From contig CM055105.1 in the NCBI GenBank assembly GCA_029204225.1, positions 9,147,744 to 9,211,743 of the forward strand: a stretch of 64,000 nucleotides of DNA, written 5' to 3'. The position numbers were made by a program, and so were the translations under genes. This document shows, in pieces, positions 21,980-33,812 of the stretch. Position 1 is the first letter of the stretch; each line of letters begins with the position of its first letter. The notes beneath the pieces are model-generated. The model was not told where the DNA came from. It did not search any database and was given only the letters and a program-made list of their open reading frames with translations. The stretch comes from Diphasiastrum complanatum (taxonomy: Eukaryota > Streptophyta > Lycopodiopsida > Lycopodiales > Lycopodiaceae).

Positions 21980-22521
21980 ATAATTGAGTGGGTCCTGTCA
22001 CTAAAACTACTGTTGGCCAAGTCATACCAAGTGAGTGGGCCCCGCCACAATTAGAATAATAAGTGCGAGAGCACTGGCGTCCTACGTGTATAAGCTCAAT
22101 CCAATGAGCACATTGCTAGTTGTTTTAAGTTGTTCCATAGAGACTTGGGCCCTAGGTGTAAATAAATAATGTAGAAATCCAAAGTTACAAACTCAAGTTG
22201 CAAATAAGGATTTTAATTTGGTCAAAGTTGAACTCACATGATTCACGTGACTTACTTTGTGCTTTCTTAGAACCATTAGATTGAGTTTGTGTTAGAATCC
22301 TTGCCATTGAAGTGTGGCCAATCAGAGTGAAGGAGGCTCACCTTTCGAATCTATAAAAGTGAGCCATTACCTTTGTATTGTATCTTCGATTCTCTTCTAA
22401 TAAAATTTGGATTCACTTCAAGCCCTCTCTCTTTCTTTCTCTCTCTCTCTCTCTTCTCTCTTTGTGCTATGCAGGATGAGGCGAGATTGCCGCTCCCTCT
22501 ATACTACATGCACGACACAAC
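21980..22521 (+). mobile_element. diverged gypsy LTR (same family as 40773-41313)
   Basis: Landmarks shared in order with the LTR at 40773: GAGTGGGTCCTGTCAC, GTGGGCCCCGCCAC, AAGTGCGAGAGCACTGGC, TATAAGC with CCAATGAGCAC, CACATGATTCACGTGA, TTTGTGTTAG, CCTTGCCATTGAAG and a TATAAAA-like box. It has gained a CT microsatellite at 22433-22467. No PBS follows its right end, so it looks like a solo LTR. Confidence 0.65.
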
Positions 22522-23269
22522 AGTTAGAGGGAGGTTGCTTATTAGCTAATGCTTTAATCTAATGGAGAAACATTGAAAAAACATAATCCATAGAAATAGC
22601 AAAACATAGAAAAATAGAAAGCTTCAATAAAAAACAGTAGACAAAAAAGCAAAAGCTCATGAGGATGCTAGAATCCACAAAGTGATAGAGTTTCATCCTC
22701 TTTATTAGCATGTAAAATGGAGTACAAGAGGTGTCTTTTTATTCTTGAGGAGGCCCTTGCCCCATTTGCTTCTATTGGCTACTTCAATGAGGGAAGGACT
22801 GAAATCCAAGCTCTTCAAAAGAAACACATTTAAATTTAAGGTGCAAAAATAAGCACACTCCACCTACCACCACTTTGACTTTGACTGTCACTTAGACTTA
22901 AACAAAACTTAATCAACTTAGACTTTGGGCCTTTTTATATTATTTTATTTACGTGGCCCAAGTCTAGTTTATTCCATAATACTATATTTTACATATGCTA
23001 ATTGGACTATGGACTTACACACGTAGGATGTCACGGCCCTCGACCTAATTTTCTATTTCCGGACATGTTTATTTATTTACAAAAAATACCCTCAACAAGA
23101 TTTGCAAATTTTAACAGTTGTCATGTTTCTTGTTCAAGTGATATTTCAGTTATCCCTTATGCTGGCGGTACCATACAAGGTGATCTTTAGGTGTTTCTCT
23201 TTTTGCTTTGGCACATTTTTGTGCATTACGAGCTCCTCTACTACTTTTACATCCTATTTGTCTTCTTCT
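22522..23269. other. non-coding gap
   Basis: I see no gene, repeat or element boundary here apart from short A-rich and T-rich stretches. Confidence 0.4.
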
Positions 23270-24120
23270 ATTGCTAATGACACTCATATTGTGAGACCTA
23301 CTCCAACTTTCTTGCTCTCTCAAGCACTCTCAGCTTTGGGTCTTATTGTGAATCCCTCTAAGTGCGCGGCTTGGTGTCATCAATGTCTTCCTGTTCAATT
23401 TTCTTGACATGCAAATTTCAATATTCTAGTTAATGGAATTCGAACACTCGATATTCCTATAGGTACCCTTGACTTTGTGGCTTCTTATTTGCAAGACAAG
23501 TTGGATGCACATGTTCACCACGCTGATTTCTGCCAATGTTTGGCAATGCTCAAGTTGCTTTAGGCAATCTCACCCAATGCTTTGCTCAACTGCAAAGTTA
23601 TGTTTTGCGATGTGTTCTCCCCTGTCCATATGTTTTGCGATTGCTGCAAAAATTCGATAATAATTTATTGGATAAAGAGCGGGATTAATGTCATTGCACT
23701 CTTGGAGAAGACTCTATTCATTTTGCTTTGGAAACTTATGGGTGCCTGCATAAAAAATTCGATGACTTTCTATCAACTTGTGCAATATTTGCAATAAATC
23801 TCCATACATGTGGTGCATCACCTTTATCTATCATTACGTCCTACTATCGTCAATGAGTTTTTACCACTTTACAATGCATTCAAGCACTTGCAATACTTTG
23901 ACGTACCATAGTTGCAAAAACGGCTACTTCTCAGTTTATTGCACTACCTAAACTTGCAACTATCTTAGCTAGTGAAAATAAGCTTTCAACTACTTTGTTG
24001 GATTTTTGCTTTGCTATAGTTGTTGATGTACAATATCTCAATTTGCTTTATGGCCTTTATACTTTCTACATGCATTCCCTTGTACTCAAATGGGTTTTCC
24101 CATCTTTTGTCAATGAAAAC
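23270..24120 (+). pseudogene. decayed reverse transcriptase-like fragment (non-LTR type)
   Basis: The first frame reads LSQALSALGLIVNPSKCAAWC, then after a stop ILVNGIRTLDIPIGTLDFVASYLQDKL. Alternating frames then give HHADFCQCLAML, NLTQCFAQLQSYVLRCVL and further matching residues to about 24110. The layout Leu-Gly-Leu..NPxKCxxW, then a 'GIxxLxIPIG' strand, then ADLxxRL-like and QCFAQxxSYxLRCV segments is what I know from the thumb region of non-LTR-type RT proteins. Several stops and frameshifts show it is dead. The catalytic box is not present. Confidence 0.4.
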
Positions 24121-24435
24121 GGAAAGTTTCTTCTTCTTTTAGTTTTTTGAAGAGCTATTTTTCTAAAATCGAACAAGTTATACATGTTTATAATAAAATT
24201 TTCAATAAAAAAAATCTTTCGAGTAAACAACACTTATGGAAGTGATGGAAATAATCAAGTGCCTTTTATGCTTGTGTGTTGCATTACATTTACCTCCAAG
24301 TACATTGACAATCAATTTTGAGAAATGGGAATGGGTTGCTACTATTGAGTGGGCATGGAAGTTTGCAATTGTCGCAAATAGGATCTACATACAAACTATC
24401 TCTGTTTGCCGCTGATAATTGCATTAAGTACGAAT

Positions 24436-25104
24436 TCAATATGTTTTACAAAATTCTGAATGAGATGCAAAGTTTTGCTTCACTAGAGAGGCATAAGCTC
24501 CTCCTTTGATATTTAGGTGGTCTTTGTATTTACTAACCTGTTCGGCAATAACCCCATTCTTTAACACTGCTATGGCATCTGCATTTACGATAGTGCTGAG
24601 GCGGTGGGCAATTACAATAGTAGTTCTCTTAACCATGATATGAACTAGTGCTTCTTGAACAGCATGCTCAGATTCAGCGTCCAGTGCACTGGTTGGCTCA
24701 TCCAAAACCAAAATTCTGGGATCCTTCACTATAGCTCTAGCTATTGCAATTTGCTGCTTTTGACCTCCAGATAGCTGGATTCCGCGCTCGCCCACTTCCG
24801 TCTCATAACCATGAGGTAAAGCGCTAATAAATGTCTCCGCATTCGAAGCCTTCGCGGCTGCCTGGATTTCCTCTTCTGTCGCAAGGCCATATTTTCCATA
24901 GGCGATATTTGACCTTATGGTTCCGCTGAAAAGAACAGGTTCCTGACTAACCAGGCCGATCTGTTGTCGAAGCCACCTCAACTGGAGGTTTTTGATATCT
25001 ACTCCGTCAATGAAAACCTGCCCCGAATCAGGATCATAAAACCGCTCCAAAATAGAAACCACAGTTGATTTGCCACTTCCACTCTCACCCACAAGTGCCA
25101 GAGT
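24436..25104 (-). CDS. ABCB: ABCB exon 12 (NBD2 and C terminus)
   Basis: 222 codons plus stop. Has [44 protein letters not shown] and VIAHRLST. Small departures from the common consensus are KQQ for KQR after the signature and DEPTS for DEATS; both are tolerable. The tail ends [12 protein letters not shown]... with a natural stop. Confidence 0.93.
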   Translation of the reverse strand, partial: TLALVGESGSGKSTVVSILERFYDPDSGQVFIDGVDIKNLQLRWLRQQIGLVSQEPVLFSGTIRSNIAYGKYGLATEEEIQAAAKASNAETFISALPHGYETEVGERGIQLSGGQKQQIAIARAIVKDPRILVLDEPTSALDAESEHAVQEALVHIMVKRTTIVIAHRLSTIVNADAIAVLKNGVIAEQVSKYKDHLNIKGGAYASLVKQNFASHSEFCKTY

Positions 25105-25370
25105 CTGCATGAATCATGAATCAAATAAACAAGCTACTAAAAAAATGACCTTCAATGTAAAGGAAGCATAGAAAGAATACCACCTTAGCGTATTAGTATC
25201 ATTTTCCACTATATTGATATGCTTTACTATAGCCAAATTCTTTGGCTTTTAGGTGTTGATCCATAGAGGTTTGAGCATTCGATCTCGATGCAAGTTCAGA
25301 AAATTTTGCAAATACAGAGAATCTGTAGTAAGTAAACAACGGTTATCGCAAACAAGATCTAAATTCATAC

Positions 25371-25634
25371 CTGACCAGCGTGCACAAATAGACACAGGTC
25401 GCGAAAAATCTGCAGATCGGTCCGAGTACGATATTTGAAACTCACATGTCGAAATTCAATATCACCTTTCACTGCTGGCAAGGTTGCTCCCGATGGATCG
25501 AGCGGATCAATTTTCGACTTGCAGTCAAGGATTCTAAAGACTGAATATACAGCTGCTTTGGCTTTTGACATGTCAGGGACGAAGGCTGAGGTTTGAGATA
25601 TTCTCACAGCACTTATTGTAATAGTAAGGAAGAC
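25371..25634 (-). CDS. ABCB: ABCB exon 11
   Basis: 88 codons starting after TCTAG with VFLTITISAVRISQTSAF, then KIDPLDPSG and FRHVSFKYRTRTDLQIF (A-loop Tyr), ending VHAGQ|GTATGA. The start of NBD2. The preceding intron is 2.6 kb and is full of microsatellites. Confidence 0.93.
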
Positions 25635-26335
25635 CTAGAAAGTTGTAGACTTATCAGCAGATGAAACAGATCTCCAGATCATTCGGTACTTAAATATGAG
25701 AATGCCCGAAATAATTGAATCACTACAAATGAGAATAAAACACATACCTTTACTTTCTACAGAAACTTATGCAAAATCAGTAAAACTAGAAACCTTTCCG
25801 TGATGGAAGCTTAACTGAAAGATTATAAGCTACCATCTAGGCATACAGCACTAAATCATAATACTATCTAAAGGCAACCATTCACAGGCTCTTTTAAGCA
25901 CTCTTCAGCATAGACAGTTTGAGAAGCTAGCAGAGAAAAAAGAATAGGCACGATGACTGTCAGAGCCCCAAAACAAGCAGTGGTAACTCTTAATGCTTAT
26001 CCTGTTATCCATGCTTACCTGCCAAAATATATCTAATAGCAAGGAACCACAAATAGATGCAAAAAGAAATCAGAATTTTATGTCTGTTATTGAATACATC
26101 TATTGATAAAAAAGAGCCAGTCACCTGGTGTACCTCGATTATATTTTGTCACCTGATCTAGATGTTTTCTCAAGGACACCTTAGCAGGCACTTCAATAAA
26201 TTCAACTCAAGTTCAGACCACACCTTACAGGCAGGCGGTCTGTTTACATTATAAGAGTGGCGGACAATCAGACAATTAGATGCTAGCATCCAATAAAAGC
26301 TCGTTCAGATCGAGCTCACTAATTATCACCTTACA

Positions 26336-26536
26336 GACCTGATCACATAAACTTGCCTCATTGAACGTGGTGCTCATGGACTTAGAACACTCAAAACAGA
26401 CAGACCTGATCACATAAACTTGCCTCATTGAACGTGGTGCTCATGGACTTAGAACACTCAAAACAGACAGACCTGATCACATAAACTTGCCTCATTGAAC
26501 GTGGTGCTCATGGACTTAGAACACTCAAAACAGACA
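26336..26536. repeat. three perfect 67-bp tandem copies in ABCB intron 10
   Basis: The unit starts GACCTGATCACATAAACTTG and ends CACTCAAAACAGACA; copies begin at 26336, 26403 and 26470 and appear identical, so the expansion is recent. Confidence 0.9.
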
Positions 26537-26717
26537 CGAGACAGACTGTTAAAAGTGATCATTCTTAGAATCTAAGTAGCATATCTCTCTTCACAAAAAA
26601 AACTTCTCACAACATAAACTAATACAGAAAGAAAAAATGCGAGCTTGGTGATTGATAAGAAACTACAAAGTCCCCTCTTAAGTCCTCAAAAAAATGTGTC
26701 TACAAGATGACTTTGAT

Positions 26718-26719
26718 GT

Positions 26720-26774
<55 letters not shown>

Positions 26775-27006
26775 AACCCACGTCTTAGACCACAATGGCA
26801 GCACATAATTTGGGAAGTGCATGGCAAAGGCTAATAAGGAAAGATTTGAGCAGAGAGAGAGAGATGCTTGTTGTAACACTTGGACATCTAGGAAGTGCGC
26901 TACTTTACGTTCCATTTGTTGCGACTTCTTCTCCATGGTAGATGTTGGAGGAGAGCAACTTTTGGATGTGTTAAAGTATGGATTGGCATCTTGGAAGTCA
27001 AGGGCT

Positions 27007-27054
<48 letters not shown>

Positions 27055-27476
27055 TATATTAACGTCTTGAAGGCACCCATAGGTGCATAAGACACATACA
27101 TATGTACAAAGATGCATGGGAGCATCGTCAATGTACAGACTTAAGAAAACCGTAAATGAGAACTGAAGTAATGTAAACAATAATACGCCCACAACTTGGG
27201 CCAGGTAGTACTGATGACTAGGAGAAAGCAGAGATGCCCACAACCCGGGCCAGGTGAAAAAGAGAGATCAAGTAAAATAGGCCCGAAGTGTCCGCTGAGA
27301 ATGGTATGTCGAGATGAAGGCTGTACTGGCTGTCTGCAACAGTTCTTCCATGGTGGGACAGGTATGTCAATATCACCATCCGAATCCTCATCATGGGCTA
27401 GAGAGAGAGAGAAGAAAGAAAGCTTTATTAACGTCTTGAAGGCACCCATAGGTGCATAAGACACATACATATGTAC

Positions 27477-27548
<72 letters not shown>

Positions 27549-27612
27549 AAGAAAGCTTTATTAACGTCTTGAAGGCACCCATAGGTGCATAAGACACATA
27601 CATATGTACAAA

Positions 27613-27670
<58 letters not shown>
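26718..27670. repeat. GA microsatellites with a thrice-repeated flank
   Basis: (GA)n tracts lie at about 26720-26770, 27010-27050, 27480-27544 and 27615-27668. Three are next to a ~60-bp unit (AGCTTTATTAACGTCTTGAA...GGTGCATAAGACACATAC) at 27051, 27420 and 27554. The apparent Leu/Ser-repeat and Glu/Arg-repeat reading frames here are translations of the microsatellite. Confidence 0.9.
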
Positions 27671-27673
<3 letters not shown>

Positions 27674-28267
27674 AGCTCCCAAGAGCACATGCAAGTGACT
27701 TACATACAGATATGCACTTGGTTTTCAACAAGAGCCAAAGATCGCAATTGAGTTTGTATCACTTTTATGGTTGTGAAAGGGTAATTCAGACATGATGAAG
27801 GCTACAGCACTAAAAAGGGACTGCCTCACCTATTTAGTATACTCCAGTAAGTAAATGCTATTTCAACAAACTTTTAACAAGAACATAATCAGGGCATTAG
27901 AAACAAGCCAAAAGAATTCCAGCAGAATAGTTTTCAGCTAGCAGGACAATTTGTTACAATACCACATCAATGAGATTGAACTTGGCCCACAGACTATGTA
28001 GAATAAACACAATATGGCAGAATGGCTAGCTTCCAAGTCTTTTATTAGATTACATATACCAATGGCAAAAACTGGGACTTAACTTTTGTCATTTGTACAT
28101 GGAATTTTTGTAACAAAATGCGAATTTGATCAACATCAACTTGACACTTATCCTCAAAAACAGTAGAATTGTGTTATAGATCAGAGATTAAATGCCACAA
28201 TAATGCATGAGAAGATTGAATACGTAAAGCTGCACTAACTAAGATATTTGACCTTCTGCACACATAC

Positions 28268-28534
28268 CAGGAAAACCTTCTTATAAGTTGTCTTGTGCTG
28301 CCCGACAAGATGGCCTCCATACCAAAAACATAAAGCATTGCATGCAAAGGCTATGAAATTTGAAAATCCTAAACCTGAACCACTTATCATCCCTAGTTGT
28401 ATTCCACTTTTCAGAGAGATTTTGCACTTCTCCTCATATAAGGCAAGCACCTTTTCTTCTGCACAAAAGGATGCAACTGTCCGAATGCTAGTCACTGCAT
28501 CATTTGCAATGTGGCTAGCCTCTTCATAAGTAAC
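28268..28534 (-). CDS. ABCB: ABCB exon 10
   Basis: 89 codons from VTYEEASHIANDAV through IRTVASFCAEEKVLALYEEK and FWYGGHLVGQHKTTYKKVFL, donor GTATGT. Second half of TMD2. The preceding intron is about 3.2 kb and holds a TIR element and tandem duplications. Confidence 0.93.
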
Positions 28535-28614
28535 CTACAGGAAAAGAGGAACAAGTTTGTATTTGAGATGGTGTTAGGTGCTTCCAGTTACAACTTAACT
28601 TATATCAAAGCTAT

Positions 28615-28618
<4 letters not shown>

Positions 28619-28685
<67 letters not shown>

Positions 28686-28815
28686 CTTTATCGTTATTTT
28701 ACGATCCCCCCTAACCATAAAAATAAAACCCTAACCCTAACTGAAAAAAAATCGAGTTCTCAATCTCTGCCCCTCCGTGAGCACGACCTTTATCTTCTCT
28801 CTCTCTCTCTCTCTC
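28619..28815. repeat. compound CT/CA microsatellites
   Basis: (CT)n then (CA)n at about 28619-28683, and a second (CT)n at about 28796-28815, in intron 9 just upstream (gene sense) of exon 10. Confidence 0.9.
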
Positions 28816-29604
28816 TAGAAAGGGCTCTTCTCTAATGTTCCTGAACTTTCCCGAATGTCAACCACTCAGGCAGGTTTTGACCTCGAAAAACCTCCAGTTG
28901 CAGGTCATTAGAATGTTAGGGCACATGAGGCCCAATGAAAAAGCACGAATCAATTTTTCTCCAAAGAAAGCATACATTCTTCTTCTCTCTCTCACAAATA
29001 CACACACAAATTGCATGATAGTTTGTCTGTTCTCCCACACTAAGTGTCTCTCTTGATAAGAAACACTTCCATTACACTTTTTTTTGTTTAATTAACAGAT
29101 TCAAAATGTTTCAAACCACATGACGCATCTGGAACGTCTGGCAAGTGTTTCGACAATAGTTAAGCCTCCAAGTTTTCAAGTTGTTGGCAGCAAATCTTCC
29201 CTTACCCTGGAAATAATATTGGTAAATTTTGGAGTCTCACCTTCAGAGTAAGAGACAATGTTCAAGATCCTCATGTTCCACCTAAGGCTTCAGATAGTAG
29301 GAGATCAATAATAGACCAACATCTGTACTCTTGGTATGTACTCCGATTTTCAATGCAGCTGGTAAGTAGGGGGTACCATGTAACGTGCATGCTCAGCCTC
29401 TGTCCCCTTCCATCTCTAGAACTTTCCGTAAAGACCTCCCACATGACGAAGACCTTGCACTTCACTATTATTTTATACTTCTTACACCAAGAGACTGTAG
29501 GATGGTTATCTTAGAGTGTAGCTGGATTTCTACCTCAATTCCTTTTCACAACACACAGTGAGCCTAGAAGAACGTTGTGTGGCTTCATAATACATATCTT
29601 CAAA

Positions 29605-30786
29605 GCATAGTTGCAGCGAATCGCGAATCGCGATTCTGAACCCAGAATCGCAAAAAAAAAAAACAAAAAAAAATTTGTTTATTATTTTGGAAAAATAGCT
29701 TATGGCTGAAATTTTTTTAGGGGATCAATGGTCAAACCAACGTTTTGCCTCTCAGAAGTGCAGTAGATGGGGCACAAACAAATCTTAGCTATCTGGTTTT
29801 CAGTAAATGTTAATCCTACAGTTTGGGCTATCAACGGTATGGATGATGATCACTTTTGCAATCATTTCATTGGAGATGTGAGTGCAATGTGCATACAGTT
29901 GGGGGGATAAATATTGGGCCCTTCTCCGCATTTGGACCCCATTAGTATCTACAGGGGGCAGTTGCATTTTTATCTACAATGTCTATATAGGAGGAAGTCC
30001 TAGGGGGTTCGGGGGGCTGTAGCCCCCCCGGGAAACAGGGAGTTCGGGGGGCGGTAGCCCCTCGAGAAATAGGGAGTCCGGGGGGCGGCCGCCCCCTGGT
30101 GGGGGGTTTGGGCCCTTCTTTGCATTTGGACCCCATTAGTATCTACAGGGGGCAGTTGCATTTTTATCTACAGTGTCTATATAGGAGGAAGTCCTAGGGA
30201 GTTCGGGGGGCGGTAGCCCCTCGAGAAACAGGGAGTCTGGGGGGCGGCCGCCCCCTAGTGGGGGTTTGGGGGGCAACGCCCCCCAACGGCAAGGTCCGAG
30301 GGCTGCCAGTAGACCCCGGCCCCAACGGTAAGTCCTCTTCATGATTTGGCCTTCCAACTCCCTGAGTGAAAACACATTTTTTGGTGTTTCGCATCCCCTT
30401 GGTCCTTTGGCTGTTCGTCTCAGCATTCTGTTATTGTGTAAATCAGTCATCCAAAGTCTATTCTAGATCGCCATTGAAGCCCTTCTCCAGGGTGCATGGT
30501 TGGATAGCACCATCATATGTACTTGCTTTATTATAATCAGAATTTCAGATTCATGTCTACACTAAATTCCGTTGTCAATTACAATAGGATTAATGCACCT
30601 AAACTGGACCATCCTGCACCCGAAACAGTCGGCAAACTACACAGTCATAATGCTCTCAATCAGAGCTTTCATCTGATACCCATATTGCCTAAAAAAATTT
30701 CCAAAAAAAAAACGATTCTGCACGATTTTGGGAAAATCCCGAATCGCGATTCTGAATCGCGATTCAGAATCGCGGTGCAACTATGC
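29605..30786. mobile_element. non-autonomous element with TIRs, GC-rich core
   Basis: The ends read GCATAGTTGCAGCG on the left and its near reverse complement on the right, flanked on both sides by TTCAAA, a likely 6-bp target duplication. Several copies of the palindrome GAATCGCGATTC or its halves lie just inside each end. The core carries a 194-bp tandem duplication (starting near 29928 and 30122) and many G5-G6/C5 runs that form hairpins such as GGGGGGCGGCCGCCCCC. No transposase is encoded; Pro/Gly-rich frames in the core are not genes. It sits in ABCB intron 9. Confidence 0.7.
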
Positions 30787-31310
30787 TTCAAAGTTGTACC
30801 AACAATAGAAGTTTTTGCACAACGAAATTGACTGCTCATGTACTCTACAAGTTACAATAGGAAACAGCATCTCGAGATGTGTCAGAAATTGAGCAGGGAC
30901 AAGAAGTGGCATCCCAAGAGATAACAACAAAAAGGTTGTATTAAGTTAATACTTTATTCATCACGACTGTATCAAGAAGAACTCGAGCACCAATATGCAA
31001 ATAATTGAATCAATGACGACATACTTTTGTCCTTCTAGCAGGAGCTACTTACGTACATTTCTTGTCTGTTCTATGATGGCCTTCTCTGTATATACACTTG
31101 AGTGTGAGTATGATCACTTCAAAAGAAGGAACTATCCTAATGCTTAAGAGTAAACATCTTCATCTGTATACAGAAGCATCTTTTCCTGCTTTTGAGAGTG
31201 TTCTACTCGCCCATTAAGTTGGCTGTAAACACGGATGTACCTTTTTGTCTTATGTACCAATGTTTGTAGGAAGGATACCCTTATTTTCCAGAACTTTCCT
31301 GTTAATGAAG

Positions 31311-31592
31311 CCTTGTAATCTACATGCTAGTGGCCATGGGTAATCTTGTTTTTACTAAGGCTAGAGTTTCACTAATGTCTTGATCAGAAAGTACAGTTAT
31401 CTAAGCTATTAAAGAGGTAGAAAGCATGTATAGCAATCACAGAGTATATCCTTGTAATCTACATGCTAGTGGCCATCGGTATTCTTGTATTTACTAAGGC
31501 TAGAGTTTCACTAATGTCTTGATCAGAAAGTACAGTTATCTAAGCTATTAAAGAGGTAGAAAGCAAGTATGTATAGCAATCACAGAGTATAT
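31311..31592. repeat. 139-bp tandem duplication in ABCB intron 9
   Basis: Two copies starting CCTTGTAATCTACATGCTAG at 31311 and 31450, ending CACAGAGTATATCC, with only a few differences including a short AGTA insertion in the second. Confidence 0.9.
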
Positions 31593-31692
31593 CCAGTCCA
31601 AACACGAAATTGAGTGAACAAGCAAAATGTCTAAGTTTTGCTTCCTTAAGGAACAAGCAAAATATTTAGAGATAAGTTCAGTGAAATCAAAC

Positions 31693-31922
31693 CTTCACAT
31701 CTGCAGTGAAACGTTTTAGAAATCTAAGTTGCATGAAACCGATAAGACCAAGAAAAGGAACTACTGCCAAAATCAAAAGGGCAAGCTGCCTAGCTTGCAT
31801 TAAATGCGATAAGGAGTCCAGCAGTAAATGTGGCTAAATTTTGCACTACAAGAGATAACGAATCTCCAACCATAATCCGGACCTGTGCTGCATCAGTTGA
31901 TAATCGAGCACTGATTGCTCCA
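31693..31922 (-). pseudogene. ABCB: ABCB exon 9 with 1-nt insertion and in-frame TAG
   Basis: Starts TACAG|TGGAGC with [20 protein letters not shown] and reads to LIAFNAS, where TAGGCAG stands at the place of the expected Trp-Gln codons. In the next frame the exon continues to ...ADVK|GTTTGA. Its length of 230 nt is one too many for the phases of exons 8 and 10. The TAG is at 31790-31792. Confidence 0.9.
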
Positions 31923-32094
31923 CTGTACCACACAACACAACAAATTGTTAAATCACCTACCTGAAAGTATCCATGAAGCGATGGATGTTGGTTTAAGCTC
32001 AATACAAAAAGTAACAAAGATAAAATTTGATTGCAAAGATCCAAAACAAAAACACTCAAGCTCAAGGGATATGAACATACAGTCCATAATCAAC

Positions 32095-32758
32095 CTTGAG
32101 TTTTCAGCCTCATCGAACCACCCAATTTCTTGCCGAACAATATTATCAAAGCTAAGGTGACGGATACGGCGGATAAGCCTGTGACCAACAATAGCAAAGC
32201 AATACATTTGTGATGGAGCAAGCAGACCACATAAACCAGCAAGGGCCACAATCTTCACCGACGACAAGTTTGCATGCTTACGCAACTTGTGAGGGTTGCC
32301 CTCAAAGAAAGTGCTAATTATGCTCGATAGCAGAAGACTAAATAGTGGAAAGCTGATTCCATTCGCAACTGCAGCCAACGAGCCAAGCACAAATACTGGC
32401 GCTTCAGGTTTGTTTAGGGTAGCCAAACGGAAAACAGATGTATCTTTGACATCTGCTGTGCCTGTTTCAGCATCTTTCTCATTTCCCATCTGAACACTAG
32501 TTCTCTGCTTTCCGTGACCATCACCACTAAATGAAAATGGAATACGTAAGCACCGCGAAGTAAAAGATCTGCGACCAAATGACCTTTTGCTTTCAGAATT
32601 TCCACTACTGGCACGACTTAGGGAAGCTACTGCTGCGCTAGGCACTAAACTGTCTGCAATTTGACCATAGGTAGTTTGTTCAGATTGATGCATTGCTTGC
32701 AGTCGAACAAGTTGAGAATAAGCACCATCTGGGTTTTCCAGAAGCCTGCTGTGAGTCC
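32095..32758 (-). CDS. ABCB: ABCB exon 8 (linker and start of TMD2)
   Basis: Begins TCAG|GG with THSRLLENPDGAYSQLVRLQ, then a Ser/Arg-rich regulatory linker (SFGRRSFTSRC), then TMD2 from RLATLNKPEAPVFVLGSLAA to IGWFDEAENS. Ends AG|GTTGAT in phase 2. The linker is the usual site of phosphorylation in this family. Confidence 0.93.
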
Positions 32759-32875
32759 CTGAGATAAATTTTACAAGGTCATAACTCTAGGAAATTGTAA
32801 AAGAATTGAGCATTTTGATCCAGAACTCAAAAGCACTTAGTACCGCAACAAACAAATATCCATGCCTAAGCGCAC

Positions 32876-33149
32876 CTATTTCAACAATCACCCCACGTTG
32901 TACAACAGCAATGCTATCTGCATACATGATAGTGGATAGCCTGTGAGCGACAACAACAGTAGTGCAATTCACCATGATTCGATCAAGAGCTTCTTGAACA
33001 ACACGCTCAGATTCAGCATCCAAACTACTGGTAGCTTCATCTAGCAAAAGAATGCGAGGATTTCTCAGGACAGCTCGGGCTATAGCAATTCTCTGTTTCT
33101 GACCCCCAGATAACTGTATGCCATGATCTCCAACCTGAGTATCTAAACC
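32876..33149 (-). CDS. ABCB: ABCB exon 7 (NBD1, signature)
   Basis: Starts after TTGCA|G with [17 protein letters not shown], then [18 protein letters not shown] and the H-loop VVVAHRLST, ending VIVEI plus one base before GTGCGC. Phase 1. Confidence 0.95.
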
Positions 33150-33286
33150 CTGCAATATCATACTCAATTTGGCATTACTCAACTTGACGGGTCAGATAAT
33201 CTTCATGAATGGCTAGATAACACACTTGTGATCCCTCAGATTGGTAAAGAAGATGCTTCAGAAAAGAAATGATGCTAAGTTAATAC

Positions 33287-33812
33287 CTTTGGCAGTGTAT
33301 TGACAAATTTAGCTGCATTAGCAAGCTCACAAGCAATTTTGATTTCTTCCAACGTGGCCCCATCTTTTCCATATGCAATATTTTCCTTGATGGAAGCACC
33401 AAACAATACAGGCTCTTGACTCACTAAACCAATTTGTTGCCTCAGCCATTTTAGTTGCATGTTCTTTATATCAAGGCCGTCTATCATGATCTTTCCTGCT
33501 TGAGGATCATAAAATCTCTCTATCAGACTTATGACAGTTGATTTTCCACTTCCACTTTCTCCCACCAGTGCTGTGGTATTGCCTCGGGGAATTGTGAGAC
33601 AGAGATCTCTGAAGACGGGAACGTCTGGTCGTGCAGGATAAGTGAAATCCACATGTCGGAATTCAATATCTCCATTGATATCCTCAAGAACTATGCCTTT
33701 TAGATCAAAAACATCAATACCAGGTGTTCGATGGATCACTTCAAACATCTTATAAGCAGCTGCTTGCCCAGCTGCAAATGCACTCAAAGATGGCGATGCC
33801 TGACCCATTGCC
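33287..33812 (-). CDS. ABCB: ABCB exon 6 (NBD1, Walker A)
   Basis: 526 nt. Contains [17 protein letters not shown] (A-loop aromatic), GESGSGKST, the Q-loop VSQEPVLFG and [11 protein letters not shown], ending LPK|GTATTA. Confidence 0.95.

Noticed and set aside
26336-26536. Possible CRISPR-like direct repeats
   Set aside because: The 67-bp copies are directly adjacent with no spacers, and this is a eukaryotic intron.
26700-27700. Several open frames made of Leu-Ser or Glu-Arg repeats
   Set aside because: They are translations of (GA)n/(CT)n microsatellites in an ABCB intron.
29942-30450. Pro/Gly/Arg-rich open frames on the minus strand
   Set aside because: They follow the GC-rich duplicated hairpins of the intronic element; no start context or domain.
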